Shown one piece after another: positions 46,372 through 56,500 of a stretch of DNA of 64,000 bases. The stretch comes from Symsagittifera roscoffensis (taxonomy: Eukaryota > Xenacoelomorpha > Acoela > Convolutidae): the NCBI RefSeq assembly GCF_963678635.1, contig NC_087063.1, positions 32,066,599 through 32,130,598 of the forward strand. The letters are read 5' to 3'. A model generated the notes under the pieces. That model saw only the letters and a program-made list of their open reading frames with translations. It was not told the DNA's origin and did not search any database. The position numbers and the translations under genes were made by a program. Every line of letters begins with the position of its first letter. The first letter of the stretch is position 1.

Positions 46372-48226
46372 GGCCTGGTGGGTTCGGAGGTGGCCCTAAT
46401 GTGAATTGGGCCGTCTCTAGCAGATCCGCCTCTAGCGTATTTATGTGTCCTTGAAAGACGTCATTCAGCCACTCTGCTCCACTCGGTCCATCGAAGTGGA
46501 TTGCATCATTGGAGGTGTCCTCAGGGAATCCCGCTTGCTCCATGCGCTCCGCCACGTCCAACAGTCCGACAGGGAGCACACTCTTCCGGTGGATTTCTCG
46601 GATCACCCTGTTTAGGCTCCGCACCTTCTCGTTCATCTCCAAGGCGTGCTGATCGAACTTCATGTTATAAGGGACAGTACATACTGTCAACAGGATGGGG
46701 TCCATCTGGATCCTCAGCTCCTCAAGAAGGCAGCTCATCTTGTCGTGCAGCCTCGTTATTTTCCTCGCTTCTCCCCTTGATACATCATTCGTCCCGATCA
46801 TCAGGGTCACCGTGTACACTTTAGTCATCCCTAGCATCTCAAGCGTTGCCAACATCTGTGGTGTGGCAGCTCCAGCGAAACTCAAGATTCCTGTCTGCCA
46901 GTGCGATTGGATCCGGGTCAACACCCGCACTAGGCTGTCCCCTATAATTAGGTGGACCGCGCCTTCTGGCACACGGGGTGGCGCAAGATATTCCACCCAG
47001 GCCGCATCATGAAAGCAATCCCTCCTGGCTCTCTGTTCCGCATTCCAATCCAGCCGATTGTGCCTGTGGTACCTCTTCTCAGTGTTTTTCTTGTAACTCG
47101 AGATTACGACGCTCCTGACCGGCTGTTCCCTCCAAGTTGGGGGAAGCTCTGGTCTTGCCGAACTTTCACGACTTCTCTGCCGCAATTTCTCGCCCAGCTC
47201 CTTCAGGCGCGATGAGCCGCCGCTCACCTGACTGTCACTCGAGGTCGAGGTTGGGGTATATCCCGGCAGTACCACATCCATCAGTGGGCGTATGGGTTGC
47301 GTCTCTAAGCTACGCAAGGAGGACGTTGCTTCATTCGGTATCCAGACTTCCAACCCTTCACTCATGTGTTCTCGGGCCTCGCGGTCAAGGTTGAACCGTC
47401 CTCTTGCCCTGGGGGCTTCATCCACTTCCATGCGTGAGTCTGGCCTCGAGCTGGTAACCACTCGCTCCTTTGGCCTGGCTCCCTTCTGTGCATCAAGTTC
47501 GCGTTGTCGTTGTTCTATTCTCTCCAACTCCGACTTCAGTTGATCACGATTCGCGGCATTCTGCCGCACCCTTAGTTCCTGCTGATGTTCAGCCTTTAGC
47601 ATCTCAAGCAACCTCAGAGTCTGATCTTGTTCGTTGACCGCCTGGTCCCTTTCCAGCTGAACCTTCTCACGATCCAGCTTTGCCTGATCCCGATCGAGGT
47701 TCGCCTTGTTCCTTTCCTTCTGCGTCTTCTCGAGCTCTTTGTTTAGATCACCAAGATCCGGATATGCCTCAGTCGTCTGTTGTGCTCGCGTCATCGATGG
47801 CACCTTACTCGAGCTCTGGCCTGTGGATCTTGCTGATGGCCTAGTTGGTAGTGGGAATTCTCCTGCGCCATATTCGGTGTTGTTACTCAGGCCAGGATTT
47901 CTTGCCAAGTCAAAACCCCTTACTCCTCCATCCACATTCCAAGACAACCATCTGATCTGTTCCTGATTTGATATTCCCTCGGTGGTGTAGCCGATCATCA
48001 AGACAGCCTCCGTCGCAGACTCCCTGCACTCACCCTGTTCTTCCAATTGGAGGATGGCATTCAGCATTACCGCCATTCTCTCGTCTATTCGGGTATAATC
48101 CAGGTCCCTCAGGCGTCTGTATAGCTCATCGAGAGTAGGCTTCTTTAGGGCCGCGGGCATGGATTTCCAGAACCTGTCTGCCATTCTCTGTGACTTCGGG
48201 ATGTATTCGAGTATTAACCAGCTCAA
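46337..48226 (-). CDS. Element C ORF4: coiled coil plus SGNH/GDSL hydrolase
   Basis: This open frame has 629 residues. The likely start is the second Met, A of ATG at 48184, because MADRFWKSMPAAL lines up with the start of the B homologue and the 14 residues before it run into a 20-bp repeat. The order is: helical head (LDELYRRLRDLDYTRIDER); heptad-like coiled coil at about 160-245, rich in Lys/Glu/Gln/Arg; disordered Ser/Pro linker; SGNH hydrolase at about 420-590. All blocks are visible: IIGDSLVR with the nucleophile Ser near 431, MIGTNDVSRG near 477-486 and DAIHFDGPSGAEWL near 574 with the Asp-His pair. SGNH enzymes cleave esters of lipids, acetylated sugars or similar substrates; the real substrate is unknown. 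SGNH domains are known in ORF1 of CR1-like LINEs, but I know of none as a standard part of Ty3/gypsy elements. Confidence 0.85.
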   Translation of the reverse strand: MSWLILEYIPKSQRMADRFWKSMPAALKKPTLDELYRRLRDLDYTRIDERMAVMLNAILQLEEQGECRESATEAVLMIGYTTEGISNQEQIRWLSWNVDGGVRGFDLARNPGLSNNTEYGAGEFPLPTRPSARSTGQSSSKVPSMTRAQQTTEAYPDLGDLNKELEKTQKERNKANLDRDQAKLDREKVQLERDQAVNEQDQTLRLLEMLKAEHQQELRVRQNAANRDQLKSELERIEQRQRELDAQKGARPKERVVTSSRPDSRMEVDEAPRARGRFNLDREAREHMSEGLEVWIPNEATSSLRSLETQPIRPLMDVVLPGYTPTSTSSDSQVSGGSSRLKELGEKLRQRSRESSARPELPPTWREQPVRSVVISSYKKNTEKRYHRHNRLDWNAEQRARRDCFHDAAWVEYLAPPRVPEGAVHLIIGDSLVRVLTRIQSHWQTGILSFAGAATPQMLATLEMLGMTKVYTVTLMIGTNDVSRGEARKITRLHDKMSCLLEELRIQMDPILLTVCTVPYNMKFDQHALEMNEKVRSLNRVIREIHRKSVLPVGLLDVAERMEQAGFPEDTSNDAIHFDGPSGAEWLNDVFQGHINTLEADLLETAQFTLGPPPNPPGLVWSLRTEGRH

Positions 48227-48305
48227 GAATTACCTTACCAGCTCAAGAATTACCTTACCGGCTCAAGAATTACCCAACTCAAGAATTACCCAACTCAAGA
48301 ATTCT
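48216..48305 (-). repeat. ~20-bp tandem repeat just upstream of ORF4 in C
   Basis: About five units of GCTCAAGAATTACCTTACC and shortened forms (GCTCAAGAATTACCCAA) lie on the plus strand. They sit in the 5' flank of the likely ORF4 start at 48184. The rest of the ORF3-ORF4 spacer (48306-48713) is AT-rich with no gene. Confidence 0.85.
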
Positions 48306-48713
48306 CTAGAAATGTTCCCTTGCAAATACTTGCTGCAGGTGTCGATTATGGCGAGTTCAATCAAGATTTCTCTTTCTGTCTCTCGCTTGAGTATAGTTGG
48401 ATTTTCAACTTTGTTTTTCAAACTTGATCTGAAAACAGAAACCATATTAAGACTTAACATGTCATGTTCCTAACCTAGAGACCCCCCTTTTACCAGTATG
48501 GTTAAAATCTTATCATTTTCATTCTACTTAAAACAATTCAATTGGAATTTCTTTAAAAGCATGCAGATTCATTTTATGTTTTAGCACCGTTAATTTTTTT
48601 AAAATTCAATTGTCATGCCAATCAAGTCTTAAGATCCCTTTACCTGTGCCGCACCCCAGTACCTAACTCAAAACTCCTCCCTCACGCCCAACTCGAGACC
48701 CCGTGTCCCCAAC

Positions 48714-49949
48714 TCAGGCGATGCTCAAGTAGTATTTCTTGTGCAGATACACCATTATCTCAGTTTCCGCGAAGACTACACGTAGGATAGCGTACAATTC
48801 CCTCGAGCTCAGTTTGCCCCTGTTTGGGTCATACACCGGCATTGAGACCTCCGTTATTCCTCTTTCAATCATGAAGTCTCGTAGTCTTGTTAGTGCCAAC
48901 ATCACGTGTTCGGGATCAATTGTGTTCCTGTCATTGACCCTCGTCACTAGGAAGCTCAGATATTTGCCCGGGACTTGTGCTACTGATGGTGGAAGCGCTG
49001 CCATCCCTCCCAGTCCTGGTCTCTGTCTGAACAGAAACTCCACGTTCTGGTACTCTCTTTTGAAGTCAGCTTCCAATCTTGATTTGAAACTCATGTCCGC
49101 CGTGATGCAGATCGCGCTAGTCCTGTTTGACAGGATGAAGTCGCTATCCGTTATCATGATGTTTTCCGAGTACTCATTGGGTATTTTAAATTTCGTTTTG
49201 AAATTCCGACCTATGGTAGGCTCTGGCTCTTCTTCTTCCAGTTCCAATTCGCTTGTTTCTCTCACTTCCTTGAGCTTCTTTATCATCAAATTTTCGGTGT
49301 GGGTAAGTCCTACCCCCACTTCCCGGACAAAAATATTTATCGACGTCCCCGTCGATGTTGTCGGGTCTGAATTGTCCGGAGGAATGTCCAGTGGCCTATC
49401 TGTTGCCGTCCATCCGAAAAGAGGGTCCTCTGCCTTCATATAATTTGCCGATGATACGTCGACTTGTTGAATGCTTTGTCCTTCGCGGCTCTCGTCTTTG
49501 ACATCGTGCATCCACTCTAGTATCCTCAAGTTCGTGTTCTCCCTCCTCTCTATCTCACTCTGTTCGAGATCCGTCTCCAATTCTGGCGTCGAGTAGTCTT
49601 CCTGCGGATAGTGTCTACCATCGTCAATGACCTGCCATTCCTCTTCGGCTTCCAGTTCGCCTGCACTCAGTAGTTCCTCGCCCAATTTGTCTGGCTGTAT
49701 CTTATCGATCAAGAAGTCATCCCCGTACCTGTTGTACCTCATGCCGGTCCGTTTACGATTGCCAGTCCTGGTTCCTGGTGGTATTGGTCGATCTGGCTCC
49801 ATCCACTTCGGCACCTCATCTTGCTCCGGGTCGTTCCAGTCTTCTTCTACAAATGATCCTGCTTCAGACTCCACTTCTATCTTTTCATTGTCGTCCAAAC
49901 TCAAGTTCTCATTACCATCATTCTTCTCTCTGGTGCCTTTCTTTTTCAT
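48714..49949 (-). CDS. Element C ORF3: acidic protein with macro-domain-like C terminus
   Basis: This open frame has 411 residues and starts 32 nt inside the end of the integrase frame. The first ~250 residues are acidic and low-complexity (EEDWNDPEQDEVP, LRILEWMHDVKDESREG). Residues ~260-405 follow the order of an OARD1/Poa1-type macro domain: a first strand and D (NIMITDSDFIL), a strand then helix (SAICITADMSFKSRLEADFK), a strand block (GKYLSFLVTRVND), a helix (HVMLALTRLRDFMIERGI), a strand and loop (TEVSMPVYDPNRGKLSSREL), a helix (YAILRVVFAET) and a last strand (EIMVYLHKKY). Macro domains bind ADP-ribose and some remove it from proteins. The binding loops look divergent from cellular members, so binding, hydrolysis or neither is open. 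The same domain is in B. Confidence 0.72.
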   Translation of the reverse strand: MKKKGTREKNDGNENLSLDDNEKIEVESEAGSFVEEDWNDPEQDEVPKWMEPDRPIPPGTRTGNRKRTGMRYNRYGDDFLIDKIQPDKLGEELLSAGELEAEEEWQVIDDGRHYPQEDYSTPELETDLEQSEIERRENTNLRILEWMHDVKDESREGQSIQQVDVSSANYMKAEDPLFGWTATDRPLDIPPDNSDPTTSTGTSINIFVREVGVGLTHTENLMIKKLKEVRETSELELEEEEPEPTIGRNFKTKFKIPNEYSENIMITDSDFILSNRTSAICITADMSFKSRLEADFKREYQNVEFLFRQRPGLGGMAALPPSVAQVPGKYLSFLVTRVNDRNTIDPEHVMLALTRLRDFMIERGITEVSMPVYDPNRGKLSSRELYAILRVVFAETEIMVYLHKKYYLSIA

Positions 49950-51129
49950 TCACTTCACATGCTGGCTCTACCACCAGGTACGCAAGACCCTCTATGTCCT
50001 TCGGTATGCACCAATCCTCCGGGGACGGGACGTGAGGCTTCAGATTTTCATAATGTGCCGCTCGCCCAGTACTCAAGCGATAGAACCGTCCTTGTTGATG
50101 GACTTCCGTTATCATGAATGGTCCCCTCCACTTCTTGAGTAGTTTCTTTGTTCCCTTGGGCGGTATGACATCTTGGAAGACCCACACATATTGGCCCACT
50201 TCATATGGCTTTGCTTGTAATATTTTTTTGTCATATTTTCTGCGTTGCCTCATTTGCGCTTGCGCCGTGTTCCTCCTGCATAGCTCGTTTAACTCTTGTT
50301 GTCTTTTTATCGCTTCTTTCACGTATGCCTGAGGCGACGTCCTTTTCCCCTCGTATTCCGGGTAAAAGAATGTCAGAGGCATTGCCTTCTCCCTGCCCGT
50401 CAACATCATGAAGGGACTAATGCCCGTCGTTGAGTGCTGTGTACTGTTGTAGGCCCCTACCACCTGTGGCAGGTATTTATCCCAGTCCGTCATGTATCTT
50501 GAGCAGTACACCCTTAACATGTTGACCAGTGTCCTGTTCTGTCTCTCTACCAACCCGTTGGTCTGTGGATGGTAGGTTGTCGAGTGTGCTTGAGCAATGT
50601 GCGATCTCCTCATCAATTCTTTTGTCAAATCCCCCACGAAAGCTTTGCCGTTGTCCGACTGGAAAGTCATTGGACAACCATACCGCGATATCCAATGCGT
50701 TATCAGATGATCACATGTCTCCTCAGCCGAGGCTGTCTGGCACGGAACCGCTTCCGCCAACTTTGTGAAGTGATCTATTATAACCAGTATCTGGTTATAT
50801 CCCGACTCCGTCATGCAGATTTTTTGATGGTCTATCTGCACCACTTCATTGAACTCTGAGCTCTCGACGGACTTGAGGGGGAACTTCATCTTCCTTGGGT
50901 CCTTTACCTGGAGGCATGCCTGGCAGGCACTCACCCATCTCTCGCAAGCTTTTCTCATCCCTGGCCAATCAAACCTGTGAAGTATCCTTTGTTGTACTTT
51001 GTCTATCCCCTGGTGCCCCATCTGGTCGTGCGATCTGAAAAGCACCTCCGTTTGATACAATTGTGGTAGTATGATGAGGTTGAGTTTGTGTAATATCTTC
51101 TCCTCATCTTTCCTCTTGCATGCTACCAC
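49918..51129 (-). CDS. Element C integrase
   Basis: This open frame has 403 residues and joins element DNA to the chromosome. An HHCC zinc domain lies at about 34-75 (FRSHDQMGHQGIDK, CERWVSACQACLQ). The catalytic core follows at about 95-230, with its three acidic residues in VVQIDHQKICM, FQSDNGKAFVGDLTKEL and YHPQTNGLVERQNR. A GPY/F module at about 330-365 (KKWRGPFMITEVHQQGRFYR) ends the recognised part. No chromodomain is seen. The core and GPY/F module place the element in Ty3/gypsy (Metaviridae). Confidence 0.9.
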   Translation of the reverse strand: MVACKRKDEEKILHKLNLIILPQLYQTEVLFRSHDQMGHQGIDKVQQRILHRFDWPGMRKACERWVSACQACLQVKDPRKMKFPLKSVESSEFNEVVQIDHQKICMTESGYNQILVIIDHFTKLAEAVPCQTASAEETCDHLITHWISRYGCPMTFQSDNGKAFVGDLTKELMRRSHIAQAHSTTYHPQTNGLVERQNRTLVNMLRVYCSRYMTDWDKYLPQVVGAYNSTQHSTTGISPFMMLTGREKAMPLTFFYPEYEGKRTSPQAYVKEAIKRQQELNELCRRNTAQAQMRQRRKYDKKILQAKPYEVGQYVWVFQDVIPPKGTKKLLKKWRGPFMITEVHQQGRFYRLSTGRAAHYENLKPHVPSPEDWCIPKDIEGLAYLVVEPACEVNEKERHQREE

Positions 51130-51235
51130 CCCATCAGCTGTGTGATAGAGTAAGTCTTTCTTTTCTTTGTAGAACTGGCCAAGATCTTGTAGCTGTCTTC
51201 CTCGAGTTCCCCCTTCTCCTTGACCCCCGCTGGAT

Positions 51236-53578
51236 CTATTTGGAGAGGTTACTTGTCATTTTGTCATTCTTTTGGGCTCTTATTAGGTCTGACAGCCTGT
51301 ATCTCGCCTTGACATGCTCCTTTAGCGCCATGATCTGTCCATTCATCTCACCAGGGTTGTGAATGTCATCACTCAGCTTCACGCATATCATCCTTTTCAC
51401 AATTTTCATATCATCTTCTGGCACCAGATTCGTTCTGACGTTTGAGTTGCATGATAGTTCCCTGAATGGCTTCCTTGAAACCGCAATTTTCTCAAGTTCT
51501 TCACCACCTCGTATCTCCTGTATGTCCAGATTGTACGTTCCTGAAGATGGATCCGTCTGTAACTCCCTGTCGTGGTGCCTTGTCTTCTCTTCCGCCAATA
51601 TCATGCACAGACTGTCTTGGTTTTCGCTGCTCTCATCCGAGTCTTCATCCCGTCCTTCACGCTCCCCGGACAATTTTCCTTCTCCGGTTTCTTCTTCCGT
51701 GAGCATGGGACACTCCCCGGCCTCTTGACCTAGTCCCAGGTGTTCAGTATCTTCTTTGAACGTCACTTTCTTTTTCCTAACCTTGGTCTGCTCCAGAATG
51801 TTTTCGGGGATTTTGTCAACTAGTGACCGCACGACATCTTTGCTGTCAGTGACGCTTCCTCTTGAGGGGTCAGTACTGTTCACTGTTTCTTTTCTCCGAA
51901 GTATAGTGACTTCCGGTTCCTCTTGACCCTTCTCTTGGATCACGGGTTTATCATCTGATAGTTTCTCGAGCAACCTCATTAAGTCATCATCTATCTGTGC
52001 AATTCCTGCTTCTACCTGGTTAAGATCATAGCCGTTTGCCTTGAGCGTCTCCTTCACGATCTTCGACTTGAGTATTATCTCTATCGGAATCCTTTTGCTC
52101 TTCTTCAAGATGGTCTTCTCTGGAGGTTCTTTAGGTAATTCAGGATGATCTTCTATCGGTTTGCCTGATTTGTCCAGCCATCTCGTGAGTGGAAGACTGT
52201 CGTACGTTTCCTTGTCCATGAAGGAGAAGCCATCTTTGATTTCAGGTCTGTCTGCCTCTCTTTGCTCTTGTCTCTCATAGAACTCCGTCTTCTTACTCAA
52301 GCTGTCGGCATTCTGGTGTTTATCTTGTGTTCTATGCTCAATTATCATGTTGTATCCATCCAGGCAAACTATCCACCTCCCAATGTAACTTTGGTCCATT
52401 GAGTACGTTTTCAGCCAGCTCAGTGCTCGGTTGTCGACTCGCAACTTGAATGGCTCACTGCCCAGGTATGCCCTGTATTTCTCGACAAAGGTAACCACCG
52501 CAAACATCTCTGCTTTCGGTGCTTCGTACTTCATTTCCGTGTCACTCAGGACTTTGCAACCGTACGCTATTGGTCTCAAGACTGTCTTCCCATTCCATTC
52601 TTGTTCTTGGTGGAGAATCCCAGAAATCGCGACTACCGACGCATCCGTGTCCAGCACGTACATCCTTTTCTCAGTCGGCATACCCAGTACTGGTGCCTCA
52701 CATAGCTCTTTCTTTATTCTCTGGAATGACTCTTCTGCTGCGTTGTTCCACGTGAACTTCTTGCCCTTGTGTCTCATTAATTGTTGCATCGGGTATACCT
52801 TGTCCGCATAGCCTTTGATGAACTCTCTATAATAGTTAGCGAAACCCAGGAAGCTCATCAACTGGTGCTCTGTCTTCGGTGATTTCCAGGTCAGGACTGC
52901 TTCCACGGCGTCCGTATCAGGTCTGATGCCGTGATTGTCTACCATCCTGCCCAAGTATTTTATTGAGTCCTTGAGTATCTCGCACTTTGATGGTTTACAC
53001 TTTAGCCCCGACCTTTTCATGCATGCAAACACTTCGTCAAGTCTCTCAATGTGGTCTTCCAGTGTTGGCGTCGCTATTACCACGTCATCCACGTAGCACA
53101 TTACCAGGTTGCCATACTTCTTCGTCACGCCTATCAGCGCGTGTGCCATCAACCGCTGAAACGTGGCTGTGGCATTGCAAAGTCCAAACGGCATCCGTTT
53201 CCATTGAAACAGACCCAACTCGCAGGCAAACCCTGTCTTGTCCCTGTCCTGCTTCCTTAGTGGTACCTGCCAAAAGGCCGAGCCTAAATCAAGAGTCGTA
53301 AAAAATTTTGCATCACCTAACTTCGAGAGGCTCTCATCAATCCTAGGTATGGGATAGGCATCCTTCACCGTGACGGAGTTCAGGTATCGAAAGTCACAAC
53401 AAAACCTCAACTGGTCGCCTTTCTTTTTGGCCATCACTACTCCACACGCCCACGGTGACTTGGATGGTTCTATCATGTCATACTCTAGTAACGTCTCGAT
53501 TTCTTTTCTACACGCGTCCGATTTGTGTGGGGTCATGCGCCTCGCCCCCCCCCCTGTGTGGTACCGCGTTTTCCTCAA
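51236..53578 (-). CDS. Element C reverse transcriptase and RNase H with long tail
   Basis: This open frame has 780 residues. The reverse transcriptase occupies about 20-290: MIEPSKSPWACGVVMAKKK, FCCDFRYLNSVTVKDAYPIP, TTLDLGSAFWQVPL, RMPFGLCNATATFQ and the catalytic YVDD near 161. RNase H runs from about 305 to 430: VLDTDASVVAISGILHQEQE, YEAPKAEMFAVVTFVEKYR, VDNRALSWLK and NADSLSKK. A charged, disordered tail of about 340 residues follows before integrase. The frame overlaps the end of gag-pro by about 70 nt, a layout compatible with the ribosomal frameshifting known in this family. Confidence 0.9.
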   Translation of the reverse strand: MRKTRYHTGGGARRMTPHKSDACRKEIETLLEYDMIEPSKSPWACGVVMAKKKGDQLRFCCDFRYLNSVTVKDAYPIPRIDESLSKLGDAKFFTTLDLGSAFWQVPLRKQDRDKTGFACELGLFQWKRMPFGLCNATATFQRLMAHALIGVTKKYGNLVMCYVDDVVIATPTLEDHIERLDEVFACMKRSGLKCKPSKCEILKDSIKYLGRMVDNHGIRPDTDAVEAVLTWKSPKTEHQLMSFLGFANYYREFIKGYADKVYPMQQLMRHKGKKFTWNNAAEESFQRIKKELCEAPVLGMPTEKRMYVLDTDASVVAISGILHQEQEWNGKTVLRPIAYGCKVLSDTEMKYEAPKAEMFAVVTFVEKYRAYLGSEPFKLRVDNRALSWLKTYSMDQSYIGRWIVCLDGYNMIIEHRTQDKHQNADSLSKKTEFYERQEQREADRPEIKDGFSFMDKETYDSLPLTRWLDKSGKPIEDHPELPKEPPEKTILKKSKRIPIEIILKSKIVKETLKANGYDLNQVEAGIAQIDDDLMRLLEKLSDDKPVIQEKGQEEPEVTILRRKETVNSTDPSRGSVTDSKDVVRSLVDKIPENILEQTKVRKKKVTFKEDTEHLGLGQEAGECPMLTEEETGEGKLSGEREGRDEDSDESSENQDSLCMILAEEKTRHHDRELQTDPSSGTYNLDIQEIRGGEELEKIAVSRKPFRELSCNSNVRTNLVPEDDMKIVKRMICVKLSDDIHNPGEMNGQIMALKEHVKARYRLSDLIRAQKNDKMTSNLSK

Positions 53579-56500
53579 GTTCTACTTCATGCTCAACAAA
53601 ATTACAACACCCGATATCCGCCTTATGCCTCGAAAAAACTTCCTCGTTCCGCTCTAGTACGTCCTTGATGGCTTCGAGCTGTTCATCTTTCAGTTTGCCC
53701 CTCAAATGTTCAATCTCCGGCAGAACCGGTTTATCAGTTTGCATTTCATCTAGTGTGGGTCGCTCTGGAAAGTTCGAACAGCTCGACAGCCCATCATCCG
53801 TTTCTGACTTAAGTGATTTAATAAGACCTGAAGAATCTTTTATTTTCTGCAATCGTCTCAAGATACAAATTTTGTCCCTATGATTGGGACAATCAACAAC
53901 TTCATTTTGTTTTGAGTTCTCGATCGTTTCATATCGAGTTTTAACCGGTAAAGCATATCCCAGTTTCCTCCCTCTCTGTATCGTGATCGGTATATCAAGG
54001 GTATTCAACAAGACACTGACGCAGAGGCCGCTCTTCGTTATCGAGAAGGATCTTCCTAAAACAGCAGCACTTTGACTATTAGGATTCGGAACTATACACA
54101 CTTGCTTGTGGTCACTTAGTTCATTGTAATTTTTCATCCTCAAGCCTACGATTGCCGCTTCATTCGCCTTTAGCCTCACCCTCCTACTCAAGAATACTGG
54201 TGCTTTGGTTTCATTTGCCATTATTAAATTTACCGGTTTAATTGCGTACCTCCTATCCGGGTTGCGTATCCTAAACATTGCGTTATTTAGACCAATCGTT
54301 ACGTCGAAATTCCTGATGCGGTCTCTGCCCAAAATGAATTCGTCAGATTCATCTAGGTTTTCTACCACGAGAAAGCTCAACCACAGGTTACGTTCCCCCA
54401 AATTGAGGGCTATTATCGGCGTCCTGCCCAGCACCCGAAGGGCCCCTTTGTTTGCAGCTGACAGCCGTATTCTCGAGTCTATCAAATCACCTTTGTCAAA
54501 GCCCATCCGTTCCCAAGTTTCGATTGGTATTACGCTCAAGACTGCTCCCGTATCAAGTAACCCACGTAACTGAGTTTTTCTGCCACTTATGTCTAGCACG
54601 TGCCCTGTCACATCTGCCTCCGTCCCGATGTGCATCGCATCTTCTTCAAGCATGGCGCAGTGTCCAATCGATCTCACTTTCAACTCTTCTTTCCCTACGT
54701 AGATTTGCCCAATTAGGTCTTCGTCACATGTTATCATTGTCTTGGTATAGATGTTTATTCCATCTATATTTAGCATCACCTCGTGTGGACCATAAGCTTC
54801 AGTATACCTGTTGTCAACACGTACCGACTTGCTGCCCCCTCTCGTGAGTAGTGCTCTCAGCGCTCTAGAAGTCGTTTGTGGGCTTATACAACTCAAGTAA
54901 TCTGCGTACACATCAATGTGCATTATTGTCTGGTCGCTCGGTTCGCTCAAGTTTCTGGTTACCTCGTGGCCGCCCACTGTGATTATCGACATTATTCTAG
55001 CCCCGATTTTCGATATGCCAAATGGCTTTCCCGTCACCATTTTTACAGTGCTACAATTCCCGGTCTTTGTTGAGCCTGGTACAGCCTCTGGTGTTGGGTT
55101 TGATCCGGTTAATGCTTCGTTGAAATTCTGTCTTTCGATCTCCAGCTTTAGTCGTTGCTCTATTTCTTTCGCAGCCAGATCCTGTTTCACTTTGGCAATT
55201 GCTTCCGTCGCCGCTTTCTCATAGTTTATCTCTAGAGAGTTCCCGGCCGCGGATTCTATCGGACCATTAACATGTGTAACAGCTTTCACTGTTTTCGTCG
55301 GCAATTCCGTGCTTGGTGCTCCTAAGTTCCTAGATTCAAACTCGTTTTGTCTATTCCGCTGATTCTGCACCGCCGCTAATGCCAACTTATGTTTGGGGTG
55401 ACTCTGGTCCTTGACCGCTTCCCAGAACAAGGGACAATCCATTCTGAAGTGCCCTTCTTGGTTACAGAAGAAGCATCTCGCTCCTATCTTGATGATTAAG
55501 CCACTATAGTACTCGTGTTCCTCCATCTGGCTCATGTCCTCCTCATCCGGTGCGTATCCTAGACTCTTCATGCCATGTTTGTATGTTGTGCAGTCAACCA
55601 CATGGTGATCCGCCGACCCGCAGTTCGCGCATGATCTGCGCTTGTCCATGTCATCTCTAGGCTTGTACCATGACGACCTCTGAGGTTGACTTCCCCCTTG
55701 CGTGTTCCTGTTTTCTGAATATGAGTATTTCTTGGGTTCCATCAGCACGTATTCCCTTGATTTCTGTCTCATTTCTTCTGGGGTCGGTGCGCTGTCTTTC
55801 GACAATGTGTAGTATGTTGCTAACATTGTTCTTAAGTCATCACTTTTTACCCCATCAATGAACTTCGAGGCAATGCTAAAGTTTCTTCTGTTTGTCGACT
55901 CCTCTGGGTCACTCCTCCTTCTCAAGCTCTCGAGGTCATCTAGGAACCGATCAATTGACTCGTAGTCCCTCTGCCTTGTCTTTTCAAATCGCATCATCGC
56001 TTGGTGACCCTTCATGCCTGATCCGAATCGATTCAGCAATATTTCGAAGATTTTGTCCGCGGTATCGCGTTCTTCTTCTTTCTTTGCAACCACGCATTTC
56101 AATGCCGTGCCTTCCAGATTGCTGAGTATGGCTGTGCATGCTTGCCTTTCATCATTTAAGTTATCTTGCTCTAGATGTAATCTCATCACTTGCACCCACG
56201 TGTCAATGCATCCATCGGAGTCGTCTTTGAATTCTTTTGGCTTCTTGAAAGTTTTTCTTGATTTTCCGTCTCTCCTATCGCTCGAGTCAGTGTTCCTCGT
56301 GGCGAAGGCCTCTAGAGTCCTGTTCATCAACTCCCAAGTGCTTGCCCACGTCATGGCATCCGGACCTGCGTTGCTGCTAGCTGTTGAGTCCCCCGGACCA
56401 CTCGTTGTGTTTGATGTCCCATTTTTCATGATTGTTTTAGCAGCCGTTGGTGCTATGCTTACCGCATTCCGGTTTAAAGGGAACGGTGTCGAATGCCGTT

